64,000 nt of DNA from Sphagnum compactum (Eukaryota > Bryophyta > Sphagnopsida > Sphagnales). The notes under the pieces were generated by a model that did not search any database, was not told the DNA's origin, and saw nothing but the letters and a program-made list of their open reading frames with translations. A program made the translations under genes and the position numbers. The stretch spans positions 8,587,495 through 8,651,494 of the forward strand of contig OZ234502.1 of NCBI GenBank assembly GCA_965153455.1, written 5' to 3'. Positions 1-10,661 of this stretch are shown here, piece by piece. The stretch's first letter is position 1, and every line of letters begins with the position of its first letter.

Positions 1-23
1 ATATGTGCTCTTGCACTGGCATT

Positions 24-357
24 TAAGGGCCACTTTAGACGAGGGTCCAAGCTCCCTGGTCCAATGAAATAGAACAATCCTATTTTATGAAAGTCATAAA
101 TTGGATACCCAGGACCTTTAAATTAGGGTCGAAGACCAAAAAGTGGCAAACTGAGGCTAAACCTACATGGCAGCATTTTGGAGCGAAAATCAATTGGTTC
201 CAAAAGGAAAAAGAATTAAAAAGGTTAGCCCATGAGTTGAAGAACCAAGATGCAAGCTACCGTCCCAGGCAGCGTTCAACTCAAGGATTCAATTTGCTTC
301 AAATGAGTCCAAATTGGTTTCTACAAATTTGGACCGTGGACCCCATGTAAAGCAAGG
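24..357 (+). mobile_element. MITE-A copy 1 (about 330-bp TIR element)
   Basis: The left end reads GGGCCACTTTA and the right end CCATGTAAAGCAAGGCC, imperfect inverted copies of each other. The same sequence recurs at 16920-17193 (same orientation, left end missing) and inverted at 35173-35505, 43387-43716 and 51224-51553. The best preserved copy (43387-43716) shows terminal repeats of the type GG(C)CCACTTTACATG. The open frame inside it matches no protein I recognise. The TIR resembles hAT-type termini, but no clean target-site duplication was found, so the superfamily is open. Confidence 0.6.
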
Positions 358-1363
358 CCAAAAAGTCAAAAGCATCGACCATGGCAGCTGATGGCTGCGA
401 TGGCAACTGGCATTGCTTCCTTCTTACTACTCCATGTATTCGACTTCAATTCCTCCAATGGTAGTTCTCTGAAGCGTTGTCAAAATGGTGTTTTCCTCAC
501 AGAATTGGAATTGGAACAAGTAGTAGTATTTATTACCTTGGCGGCTTCTGCACAAATACTATTTTCAGAAATGCTGAAATTTTCAAAATTAACTCTATAT
601 AAGGAACCAATTTTTGATCTTTTTTAAATGTTTTAGAATATTCTATTTTCGGAATGGAATCTTCAAAATTAGTTAATTACTGGGCAGACATATGCTGAAA
701 CTACCCCTGTGCTACAGTAATAGGGAGTTTTGGGGACTTCTGGATCTGTCTCTTGGTCCTGCCTTGACAATTTTTAATACAAAACTTCTCCTTGCTCTTC
801 ACATTGTAGCCCACCAAATGCCCCTTCTTTCAGAAGACATCTGTCCAATACCCCTTGTCCAGAAAACCTTTTTTTTTTTTTTTTTTGGTGATTCACATGT
901 GGGTATTGCATTAAAGTAATGGGTTTCTTTTATACATTACTCACTCATGGGTGCCTATGAAAATTACTAGTTTTAAATTCACATTTAATTAGTAAAAGAT
1001 ATAATCCTAAAGTGAAATATTTGCATTTCAGATCAAATTAAGTTTTGAAAGGATGGTAAGACACCAATAAGCCAGCACCTATTTTGTGACATATTTTTAA
1101 CTATTGCATATTTTTGTTAAAATGTCAATCTTTATTTTGTGACCCATATGTGAGAAATGCACATGATTACAAGAGCTTGGTGTCTATTGAATGCCCATAC
1201 ACAAGTATTGCAAATTTTCCCTTACATCATGAGAATTTTACAAAACATTATATAAGTAGTGTATAAAAATTTTAAACTTAAAATTTAAGAATAGAAATGA
1301 TTATGAGCCAATGACAAAAAGGTTTATGAAAAATCAATTCTTTTTTACATATATTTAGATGTC
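88..1363 (+). repeat. 1.2-kb dispersed duplicate, copy 1
   Basis: This stretch aligns collinearly with 16920-18113, including the poly-T run near 870, the phrase about 'gacaccaataagccagcacc' near 1060 and the end near 'acatatattt'. Similarity extends well beyond MITE-A, so a larger segment was copied. Homology stops at about 1363 here and 18113 there. No coding sequence is recognised in it. Confidence 0.75.
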
Positions 1364-4300
1364 ATAGGGGATTATGTCCCCAAATGCAAACCCTAACTTC
1401 TATGTACATTATACGTGGATGGAAATTGTCAAGTATATAAATCGTGTCAAAATGTTCACTACATATAATCCTACCCATACCCTAATCACAATTGAGGGAA
1501 AATATTTTCTTACAATTATGGTCCACATTGCCCATCCCATGCACTTGGTGATAGGTTGTTGCTTTTGTTACATTATTAGCATGTTGATAGGTATAGATGT
1601 GGCAATAATTGAATTGGAGACAAACCACAATCACCACAAACAATTTTTATTATTCTCATGAAGTTTACATTAAAACAACAACCCATAGTTAGCATGTGAA
1701 TTTTGAAAAACTTAAAACCAAAAAAATGTTGCGTATTAAAACATATCATCCATGAATCATTTCAAGTTCATGGAGATTGATCACCATGTTGATTCTCATT
1801 TCCAAGTTGTTTTGTTGGACTCAGATTCCCAATACATGCCATCCCATACCATTTTCACCTTCTTTGCATGTATGCATCAAATGGTGTGAATGAGGGTTTG
1901 CAAGTTTTCATCTTTCTTTATGCATGTGTAAGTATCACATGGTTTGATACCAATGCCACAAAATTGAATGCACAAGACCTACAAAATTTTAAGTTGATTA
2001 GAAGTTAACCATACCAAAGGGGGCTTTCACACCTCAAATTTCCTTTTTGCAAGTGATTGAAAGTGATCTCACTCCACATGGGCCTTTACCTAAACTTAAA
2101 CAATCACCTTTTGGTCATTCTGTTGTTGGATCACATGCACATCATTTAAGATGTGTGCAATCATTCAAACGTGGTCTTGGTTAGCAATGGGCCTTTTTCA
2201 TGAATCAAAAAACTATTGGATTTGGTTTTTTGTACCATGAGATTATGCACCTTTTTGAAACTGTGTTGGGTGAACAACCATTTTGCAACATATGCAATGA
2301 AATATTGCTGATTTTATACACCAATTTCAACACCACTTTAGCCCAATCTAAATCCTTCTAGATTATTTCGAATATTTGAGGGGTTTCATTTGCTCTTTCG
2401 ATTGCCCACCCTAAGTTAACAACTAAAATTGAAAGGGAAAGAACGATTAGTTTACATTTGACACTACTATAAATGTGAGTATTTCATAAACCCTAAACCC
2501 TAAACCTTAAACTTTATTTACCTTCATTGCTTTTAAATATTGTAGGAAGAAAAAAGCAAAAAAAACCCCTTGAATTCCATTTCATCATTATTTATGAATT
2601 GGAAGTTTGAGTTTTTTTCCTATAAATTTGATCACAAGTTACAAAAGGAAATAATGCAAGTATCATGTTGAAATATTCAACTCAAATGTTCACATTTTGT
2701 GTAAAACATTTTCTCTTAAAAATGAAAGAAAATCCTAAAACAAATGATGCCTTGTAAAGAAGTCTATAAAATGTAATTATAAGTTAAGGTGAACATTATA
2801 TTATCATTTGTTTTTCATACATTTGAATCATCACTTGTTTCAATTGAGTTGGATTCGTTCATTTGGTGTGAAAGCACATTCAAATTCATAATGAAAATAA
2901 ATAATGTTAAATAAGTAAATCATTGGAACTAAGATATTCAACTCCTTGCACTTAATCATGCCTTTTAACACATATTTGTGCGTCAATTCAAACTACATCC
3001 AATGAAACATCATGTTGTTAAGTTGCAACAATAGTTTTTTCTAAACTTCCTTCTAAAACTTGGTGTAAACAACACCTTTTGCCACCAACCATGTTGTCAC
3101 AAATTCTACACATTCACATAAAGAGCAAATAAAAACAAAAGTTTAGTTGACAAGATGAAAACACATTATGGGTGAATCATTTTTATTCATAAACTGTGAT
3201 GTATAACAAATATCATAGTACACAATAAACTAATATCTTGATGGCATTTTTTAGCAATTCTAAATATGAGCAAAAAATTTTAAAATGTGCATAACAACAT
3301 TATGGAATTCAAAGTTCATTATCAGTTAAATGTAATCTTGATTCAATTAATAGATGAAAAGGATTGGACAAAATCAATGTACATATGATATGTAATTTAT
3401 AATTTTCAATAGCCATAGGTCCTCATGTTTGTGATTCATAACACATTAACAAAAAGAAGAAAATTCAAAAAATAATGTACTGCCCAATTACAAATCTTCT
3501 CCTTTTTCATATGGTAGTGATTTTTTGTAAAAAAGAAAAGATTATTATGCATTTATTGTTCAAAAAACAAAAAAAACCAAATTTTTTGAATGAAATTTCA
3601 ACCAATTTTTTAAAAAAAATCCTAGATTATACTTATGTTTATCAATATCAATCACTAAAAAACATTCAGCCAAAAAAATTATTATTTTAATTTTGAAATA
3701 TATATGCAAATTTTCAAACTTTGTGACAAATATTATTTTGTCACAAATCTATTCTAATATATGATAAGTTTTTCAATGTATGTTGAATTTTTTGAAAGAA
3801 TCAACTAGTTTAAGTTTAAAACTAATCAAATATACTTTAAAAAATTAAAATATTCAAGACATGATGTTGATACATGACAAAACCGTTAATTGTAAAAATA
3901 ATATTATTCATGTGACTACAATTTTGAGGAGGTTTTGGAGAGGAATTGGTGTGCTTTCACTTGACAAAAAAAATTCAAATCAAAGGAAAAACACCTAAAA
4001 CTGAAAAATCTTAAGAAAAAAAAAACCCTAAATACAACAAGCCTTAATTTTCAGCTATTTGGTGACATGGCCTCTTAGGGTTTAGCTCTTTTTGCAGCGA
4101 TGTTTGAATGAACAAGGTGGCAGCATAAGGGTTTTAAAATTTTCAATTCGATGAAAATAACAGTGAAAAAAAAATCATGGGGGAGTTGCTGGAGATTTCT
4201 TTTGGTTGATTTTTGGCAAAAGTTTTCCGAAACGAAAACACTGCTTTGTGTTGGATTTTATGCAAAAGACAAAATGCAACATAACTGTGGAGGATGAAAC

Positions 4301-5430
4301 TAGTGCTGGGTAAGGAGCACCTTTTTTTTTTTCAAATTTTGTAGTGTAGCAACAGACGAGGGTCCCTGAGCCGATTTTTTCTTGATTGATGACACTTTTG
4401 CATGACACCATTAAAATACTAAGTTAGTATACAGACCTGCGGTGACACCCTCCCCAAACAGATGGAAAAGGGTGAGATTTGGCGACTTTTTTCTTGAGAA
4501 AAGAGGAATTTTTGCCAAAATAAAAGTGTGGCCTTTTGGCGATTTCCTGGGGGAAAAACAAATAGCTTTGGTGAGGCGGTTCTTGACTTTTATAGAACCT
4601 CCAATTCCAGTTCTAAATAGAAAAGAGCACACAATTCCTGTTCCACACACAATGGAACTTGGAATCCGATTATGGGTTGGCTTTTTGAAAAAAAAAATCA
4701 GTTTTGGTTTTGAAAATTAGACCCAGTTCTAGGTAACTTGGACTATAACTGCCAGTTAATTGCTAGTTACCCTGCAATTAGCACCTGGTTTTTCTTTATA
4801 AAAAAATAAAACACTTTGGGTTTTGATTCCAGTTCCAAACATAAATGGTATTGGGAACCCAGTTCTAGTTCTAGAGTTTATCTGGTTCCAATTTAGAACC
4901 AGGTTAAAAATCAGACACAGTTTTTATTTGGTTCTTATTAATCAAGACTGGAGCTGTTGGTTCTAATTGGCCAAACTGGATACCCATTCAACACTAGTAA
5001 AAACCATTGGTTCTGATTCAGGGTAATAAGAACCCCATTTGGAAGCAGATGTGATTTTATTTTCTTAAGAACTGGACCCAGGACCAAGTTCCTTGTTATA
5101 TTTATGTATGGATCCAGAATTGAGTTAGGTACATGTTTTTGGAAAAAGAGTGATTAGAATAGGGGTGAACCAGAGGTTAATGGCTAGTTCAGGTCTGGGT
5201 TAGTTGGAACTGGACTGGGACTAGGTCTGATTTTCAAACCTAGAACTTTCTACCCTGTTTTCTTCCCTTTTTTCTGTGGGATCGTATGGGATCGTATGTT
5301 TTGTTGAGGTATCTTCAGTTTTTCTGAAGGTATCTTGTATATTCCATTCCGTAGCAAATTTCGCCAGGGATTTCGGCAAAGTGGAGGAATTGAAGATAGT
5401 GGGCCCAAGAATATTGAGTCTGAACTTGGA
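1364..5430. other. AT-rich intergenic DNA, no gene recognised
   Basis: All frames are short and interrupted. The stretch 4600-5250 is loosely enriched in GGTTC/GAACC-type words, as also seen at 10650-11050 and 55700-55870, suggesting a degenerate low-complexity repeat. A short telomere-like motif lies at 2488-2506. Nothing else could be assigned. Confidence 0.5.
2488..2506. repeat. Short interstitial telomere-like motif
   Basis: Two and a half copies of the plant telomere unit CCCTAAA occur in a row (AAACCCTAAACCCTAAACC), followed by a degenerate unit. It is too short to show a former chromosome end; it could be a telo-box-like word or chance. Confidence 0.5.
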
Positions 5431-5440
5431 AGCATGCCAG

Positions 5441-5586
5441 TTGCCATCACTGCCGTCAGCTGCGATTGATGCTTTTCACTCTTGAATCTATTCAACAGAA
5501 AATCTTCCGGCGACTTCTGACTGGCATATTACTGCAATTTCCGACGCTCCGCCATCCGACTTTCATCTCTCGACACGGCTATAAAT
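5441..5586 (+). promoter_or_regulatory. GLP1 promoter: box A, box B and TATA box
   Basis: Box A (TTGCCATCACTGCCGTCAGC) lies at 5441-5460, box B (GACGCTCCGCCAT) at 5543-5555 and TATAAAT at 5580-5586, about 200 bp before the ATG. The same three elements recur in the same order before GLP3, GLP4, GLP5, GLP6 and GLP7. Their conservation across paralogues suggests function, but the shared ancestry of the promoters also explains it. Confidence 0.6.
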
Positions 5587-5781
5587 GCACTAGCGCACTC
5601 TTTCATCTCTGCATAATCCACTACAACCATCTTCTGCTGCTTACACCACTTCTTCCATTGCGAGCTCAACATCAGGGTCCTTCGTCACATATTTCTTTCG
5701 ACCCATCTAACGCCTCTACTGTCTTCGACCAGATTCCGACGAGTAGTAAGAGAGTTCCGTGCAGGACTGCTTTTCCACATC

Positions 5782-6453
5782 ATGGCGGGGAGGTTCTCAG
5801 CTTACCTGCATCATGTTACAGTAGCACTTCTCGTGCTGCAATTATCTCTCTCATCCATGATGGTCATAGCATCAGATGCTGATCCAGAACAAGACTTCTG
5901 TGTAGCAGACTTGGCCAGCACCACCCTCGTGAACGGTTTTGTTTGTAAGAGCGCCGCAGCTGTGACGGCAAATGACTTCGTGTTCCATGGCTTGGCCACT
6001 CCCGGTAACACCAAAAACGCAGCCGGAAGTTCCGTCACTCCAGCATTCGCGGCTCAGTTTCCCGGCCTCAACACTCTAGGCATCTCCATGGCACGTCTCG
6101 ACTTCGCTCAAGGAGGCCTTGTCCCACCCCACACGCACCCGCGGGCCACCGAGATCTTGTTCGTGGTGGAGGGTTCTTTGTTGGTGGGGTTCGTGAGCAC
6201 CAACAACCAGCTGTTTGCCACAACCGTAAACACGGGCGATGTGTTTGTGTTCCCCAGAGGTCTTCTGCACTTCGAGCTCAACGTGGGCGAAGGCCAAGCC
6301 ATAGCCATCGCGGCCCTGAACAGTCAAAACCCGGGAGTGCAAGCACAAGCAGCAGCGCTGTTCGGGTCTGGGATCAGTGACGTTGTGTTGGAGAAAGCGT
6401 TCGGATTGAGCGAGAAAGCAGTGGACCATATCAAGTCCAAATTTACTCCATAA
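5782..6453 (+). CDS. Germin-like protein (GLP1), cupin superfamily
   Basis: The gene encodes 223 residues in a single exon. Residues 1-30 form a signal peptide (hydrophobic core about 12-29, likely cleavage after VIA30), so the product should be secreted to the apoplast. The mature start SDADPEQDFC is typical of germin-like proteins. Cys40 and Cys55 match the conserved disulfide pair. Germin box 1 is GGLVPPHTHPRATE (His117, His119, Glu124) and box 2 is GDVFVFPRGLLHFELN (His163), giving the full Mn-binding set. Family members form oligomers of cupin barrels and may show superoxide dismutase or other activities; the activity here cannot be read from sequence. The start is fixed by alignment with all paralogues and lies about 200 bp downstream of a TATA box. 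The N-terminal third closely resembles GLP4. The nearest neighbour, GLP2, is convergent. Confidence 0.96.
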   Translation: MAGRFSAYLHHVTVALLVLQLSLSSMMVIASDADPEQDFCVADLASTTLVNGFVCKSAAAVTANDFVFHGLATPGNTKNAAGSSVTPAFAAQFPGLNTLGISMARLDFAQGGLVPPHTHPRATEILFVVEGSLLVGFVSTNNQLFATTVNTGDVFVFPRGLLHFELNVGEGQAIAIAALNSQNPGVQAQAAALFGSGISDVVLEKAFGLSEKAVDHIKSKFTP

Positions 6454-9077
6454 AAAGTTTGATTCACAGGCTTCAACTGTAGTAAATTAATAGGTGTAGA
6501 TGAGGAATGCAGCTCTATGACATTATTTTTTGAGATAGTGAAACAGATTGTCTGGGGCATCTTTTGTCCAACCAGTCACACTTGATCACATGAAATTAAG
6601 CACATCGTTGAGATTGCTATGGTGGTCTTCAATTCGCTTCACTTTTGTTTCTTATCTCCACACTAGTTTGTTCATAGGTTTATATTTGTGAATGCTTAAA
6701 ACTTGTGAGTAAAGAAATATTGCCTTACGTGTGCATAAGATTCTAGAACCATTATGTCTAAGTTTGATGGTCCCCTGCATTTAACTATCTTCAATGTCAC
6801 TGATCGATTCAGTAAGGACAACTTGCACCATGATCTGGTGCACAAATCTAAATGGAAATGAGGAATCAAGCTATTAGTTTCTTGTTTTTGAGTTTGGTGA
6901 TGACAACTACATGAAATTTTTCTCTAGCTTGGAGGATGGTTTCCAAAACCCTAACAAGTTCCAAATGGACTTTCATAAGGTGATGATTCAAAGGAAGCTT
7001 CATTAAAAGGAAGTTGTCAAGAGCATCGATCAATAAAGCTCCAATAAAGGTTTATGGGGTATGAACTAATGAGTGCTTTGGGTTTGATATTTTATAAGTC
7101 AAATGGATTTGTTGAAATTTACAAGTATTGCAATGCATAATTTGTAAATTTGCCAGCAACTAGCAATGCTTTGACACAAATATTTATTTTCCTATTATGA
7201 GTACTCCTATGCAAATTGCACATGCAAAATTGTTTGCTTAGAAAAAACAATTTAGAGACAAGATGGTAGAACTTGTTCTTCATACTCAACAACTAGGGGA
7301 AAAAAAGATAGGTCCATCTTGCTATGCAATTACATGATTTTTTGGTGGTACAAACTTAAAATTGTTTTTTTGATAATGTTCAACAATAGTTTTTGGAAGA
7401 TTTAATAAGTCTAAAGTGTTGTTGCTTGGAGGTGGATAACATGGATTAGACCGATTACTATTATACTGAAGAAGCTTGATGACCTATGTGCCAATTGCAA
7501 GCTAAATTTAAACTTGGAACAATACTTGAAAGCATAAGAGATTTTGGTACAGAAAAACTATGATTTGATTGAAAAAAATGTAACATTTTGAAAAATTGTA
7601 GGTTAATGGTGATTAATTTTTCAGGGTTGTGGTGGGTGTGTGTGAGGGTGTGGTAGGGGTAGGCAATTTGGGTTGCAATTGGGCAGAGTTCTACTTCTTC
7701 ATAGAAATAGGGCTCAATTTCTTCACAAGTTACTTTGTCTTGAATTTTGTTCATGTTGTTTTTGTTTCAAAGGTTAGGTTGTACTCTTGAAAAACTTCTT
7801 AAAAGCAACATACTCTTGAAAAACTTCTTAAAAGCAACATACTCTTGAAAAACTTCTTAAAAGCAACATACTTGAAAATTTGATATACATAACCTTTGTG
7901 CAAATCCATCATGTTTTGAAAATTGAAAACCAACATATTCATAACCTACAAAAACTAAAAGTGTAATTAGCTGATATCTTTCCTTGAAGGAAAAAAAAAC
8001 TTTATTGATATTCATAGGATAGATTTAAGAGTTGATAACCGTCCAACACCGGTCTGGATTCTGCACTCGCAATGTTGTGACCATCTAGTGGTTTTGTGTA
8101 ATACTGCAAAGGTTTCATGCTCGTCCTCGAAACCAGGTGCTTAGAAAGTGCACTGGACGAAACCTCTACAATGACCATGAAAATACTCTTGAGCTCAGTA
8201 CCAATACCAGTCAATCACACAGAAAAAAACGGTCTGGAAATGGTCTTCTGTTAAAGAGGTTAGTCTCCAAATCCTTCAAACTGAAAAGCTCTGCAACTTG
8301 TGTACACGAAGAGGATTTCTCACAGCTTCAGTGCAAGCATATTATGACAGAAGAAGAAGGTGTTTGAACAGAGTTGCAAAATTGGAGTGATCAAGTCTTA
8401 TTTTGGTGCTTGCTTGCAGGAATGTGTCACACAAACACACGACACAGACTTTCTGTATGGATTTTTTTGCAATTTTTTTCCATAGCTCGATCGATCACTC
8501 GAGTGGTACCAAAAACATCAGGATGATTGAGTCTTTCTGGGTTTGACAGGTTTCTAGAAGACTTCATGGCAGTAGCAATATCAGTAATTCCCACTCACTT
8601 GTGTTGGAAGCAACTCGTGATATTGACCAGTGGAACAGGATATCACTCGCTTATTCTGAATTCATCTACTCATGAAACTTCCTAATGACCTAACTCAAAA
8701 TTGCTGTTGATTTCCTTCGTCTTTGTGCTAGGTGTCGACGAGAGGAACAGAAGTTGAGTAAATTGCATTTGCACGTCCTTCTACAAGACTGGCAGGAAGG
8801 TTAGAGTATGCAGTTGGAATGCAATTTAGAGCTTTGTCCAGGGACTAGGTCCTAGTGCAGATGTTGTAATTCATAAAATAATTCATTGACGACACAAGAA
8901 TAATCGTCAAAGATCTTGTTGTTTCGCTTGTAATATTCTGTTCCCCCAGGTGCTGCTTTTCGATACGTTCCTGCACTTTGCTCCTGTCACCTCATGCCGA
9001 CTGTCCCAAAATGATAAAATTCCTTTTAGACAGTTGGGTCTCTCATCAGACCAATTGCCGTGTGTGCGGGAATGTTT
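6454..9077. other. Intergenic between convergent GLP1 and GLP2
   Basis: The first bases after the GLP1 stop (AAAAGTTTGATT) are shared with GLP4-GLP7, so they are a conserved 3' UTR start. The rest contains broken frames only. A 29-bp tandem repeat lies at 7782-7868. Around 8000-8400 the base composition is more balanced and short frames occur on both strands, but I could not recognise any product or a convincing exon. Confidence 0.5.
7782..7868. repeat. 29-bp tandem repeat, 3 identical copies
   Basis: Three identical head-to-tail units of 29 bp begin TACTCTTGAAAAACTTC and end AAAAGCAACA (7782-7810, 7811-7839, 7840-7868). The lack of differences points to recent expansion. Confidence 0.9.
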
Positions 9078-9749
9078 TCAAGATGCAAACTTGGATTTTA
9101 TATGCTCGACTGCCTTCTCACTCAATCCGAACGCTTTCTCCAACACAACGTCGCTGATGCCTGACCCGAACAGCGCTGCAGCTTGTGCCTGCACGCCCGG
9201 GTTCTGGCTGTTCAGTGCGGCGATGGCTGTGGCTTGGCCTTCGCCCACGTTGAGCTCGAAGTGCAGAAGACCTCTGGGGAACACAAACACATCGCCTGTG
9301 TTTACGGTTGCGGCAAACAGCTGGTTGTTGGTGCTAACAAAGCCCACCAACAAAGAACCCTCCACCACGAACAAGATCTCCGTGGCCCGCGGGTGCGTGT
9401 GGGGTGGGACGAGGCCTCCTTGAGCGAAGTCGAGGCGTGCCATGGAGATGCCGAGAGTGTTGAGGCCGGGAAACTGAGCCGCAAATGCTGGAGTGACGGA
9501 ACTTCCTGCTGCGTTTTTGGTGTTACCGGGGTTGGCCAAGCCATGGAACACGAAGTCGTTTGCCGTCACGGCTGCAGGGCTCTTGCACACGAGACCGTTG
9601 ACGACGGTAGCGCTAGCCAAGTCGGCTACACAAAAGTCTTGTTCTGGGTCGGCGTCTGATGCCATAGCCATCAGTGACGAGAGAGCAAACTGTAAAATGA
9701 GAAATGCTACTGCAACACGCTGCACACGAGCTGAAAGACTCCCAGCCAT
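9078..9749 (-). CDS. Germin-like protein (GLP2), cupin superfamily
   Basis: The gene encodes 223 residues on the minus strand without introns. An in-frame ATG nine codons upstream (9776) would give 232 residues. The start at 9749 (MAGSLSARVQ) is preferred because it aligns with the MAG/MAR start of the other copies. Signal peptide 1-30 precedes SDADPEQDFC. Cys40 and Cys55, the box 1 ligands His117, His119 and Glu124, and box 2 His163 are all present. Differences from GLP1 are concentrated in the signal peptide and a few sites (for example GLANPGN for GLATPGN). It is convergent with GLP1, and a TATA-like element lies upstream at 9937-9943. The role is presumed to be that of an apoplastic Mn-cupin; the enzymatic activity is unknown. 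Confidence 0.96.
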   Translation of the reverse strand: MAGSLSARVQRVAVAFLILQFALSSLMAMASDADPEQDFCVADLASATVVNGLVCKSPAAVTANDFVFHGLANPGNTKNAAGSSVTPAFAAQFPGLNTLGISMARLDFAQGGLVPPHTHPRATEILFVVEGSLLVGFVSTNNQLFAATVNTGDVFVFPRGLLHFELNVGEGQATAIAALNSQNPGVQAQAAALFGSGISDVVLEKAFGLSEKAVEHIKSKFAS

Positions 9750-9936
9750 GATACTAAGAACAACTACTTCACGCAAGTCTCTTACAACTGTGGGAACTTA
9801 TTAGACGGTAGAAGAGGAGGAGTTAAGATGGGTCTTGAGAACTGACGACTGATGTTGAGCGCGGGTGTTGAAACCTGACTTGAAAGCCGAGGAAGAAAGG
9901 AGCATTGGGTTATGGAGAATGACGGAATTCTCTATT

Positions 9937-9943
9937 ACTTATA
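9937..9943 (-). promoter_or_regulatory. GLP2 TATA-like element
   Basis: On the minus strand the sequence reads TATAAGT, about 190 bp before the preferred ATG at 9749. This is the same spacing as in the other GLP genes. A TTTCCAACGCG word further upstream (about 10007-10017) resembles the start of box B in the paralogues, but the rest of that box is not conserved. Confidence 0.55.
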
Positions 9944-10293
9944 GTGGCACCAAGTTTACTCGTTAATGCCGACCTCCCTGTTCGCCTAACTAAATATAGG
10001 ATATCGCGTTGGAAATACTTTGGTCAAGAACGCTGCAAATGAAAGGAGTAGTGGGCTAAGGCCAAGTAGCCTGTTGACCGTGTGCCGAATTCCTTTCTTA
10101 TGTGGGCCCGGGTGAACCAGCACTGATACCTTCATCTTCTTGGGGTGATGCGCGTTCGAGGGCTATATTTAACTGGAGAAGTGTCAAAGTCTGTACCGTG
10201 AGACCCTGGTTTAGTCTCAGGAACGGGATACTGATAATGTTCAGTAGCGACTCCCAAAGAAATTGGGTTTGAAACCAGCAGCGGAGGTTCTCA

Positions 10294-10652
10294 GCCACAG
10301 TGAACCAGCACCCACCAGTGCACCATCAAGAATGGATGATACGTGATCACGAAACAATTCTCTGTTAGGTTCCAGTTCCCTAGCTAACTATGGTGGTTAG
10401 CTCAGTTGGTTTATTTACTACCTACCAACTACGTAGGTAGTAAAAGCAGCCCGTACCTACTATGTATAAACTATCCTATGTACCTAGTAATCCCCTTTTT
10501 TTTACCTACCTGTCTATACGTTAGACCTAATTCTTATTGAATGGGTTACCAAGATGAAATTGGGTAGTAACTCAGTTGAAGATCATCCACAACTGAGTCA
10601 TAACAGGCATCCAGTGCATGGTGCACTGGTGGGTGCTGGTTCACTGTGACCA
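10294..10652. mobile_element. MITE-B copy 1 with 28-bp TIRs and 9-bp TSD
   Basis: The element begins with CACAGTGAACCAGCACCCAC at 10296 and ends with its inverted complement at 10648; the match extends about 28 bp. The 9-mer AGGTTCTCA lies directly outside both ends (10285-10293 and 10653-10661). This is a convincing target-site duplication of a length typical of Mutator-like elements. The interior is non-coding and rich in TACCTACC/GGTAGGTA inverted words. It is probably non-autonomous. Confidence 0.85.
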
Positions 10653-10661
10653 AGGTTCTCA

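Noticed and set aside
2488-2506. Evidence of a chromosome fusion from telomere-like repeats
   Set aside because: Only two and a half units are present, too few to distinguish from chance in AT-rich DNA.
5466-5882. 138-codon frame overlapping the GLP1 start
   Set aside because: It overlaps the promoter, leader and signal peptide region of GLP1 in another frame and is not conserved as a frame in GLP3.
10388-10415. tRNA D-arm-like sequence (GGTTAGCTCAGTTGG) in MITE-B copy 1
   Set aside because: No matching acceptor stem, anticodon arm or T-arm follows, and copy 2 of the element does not keep it.
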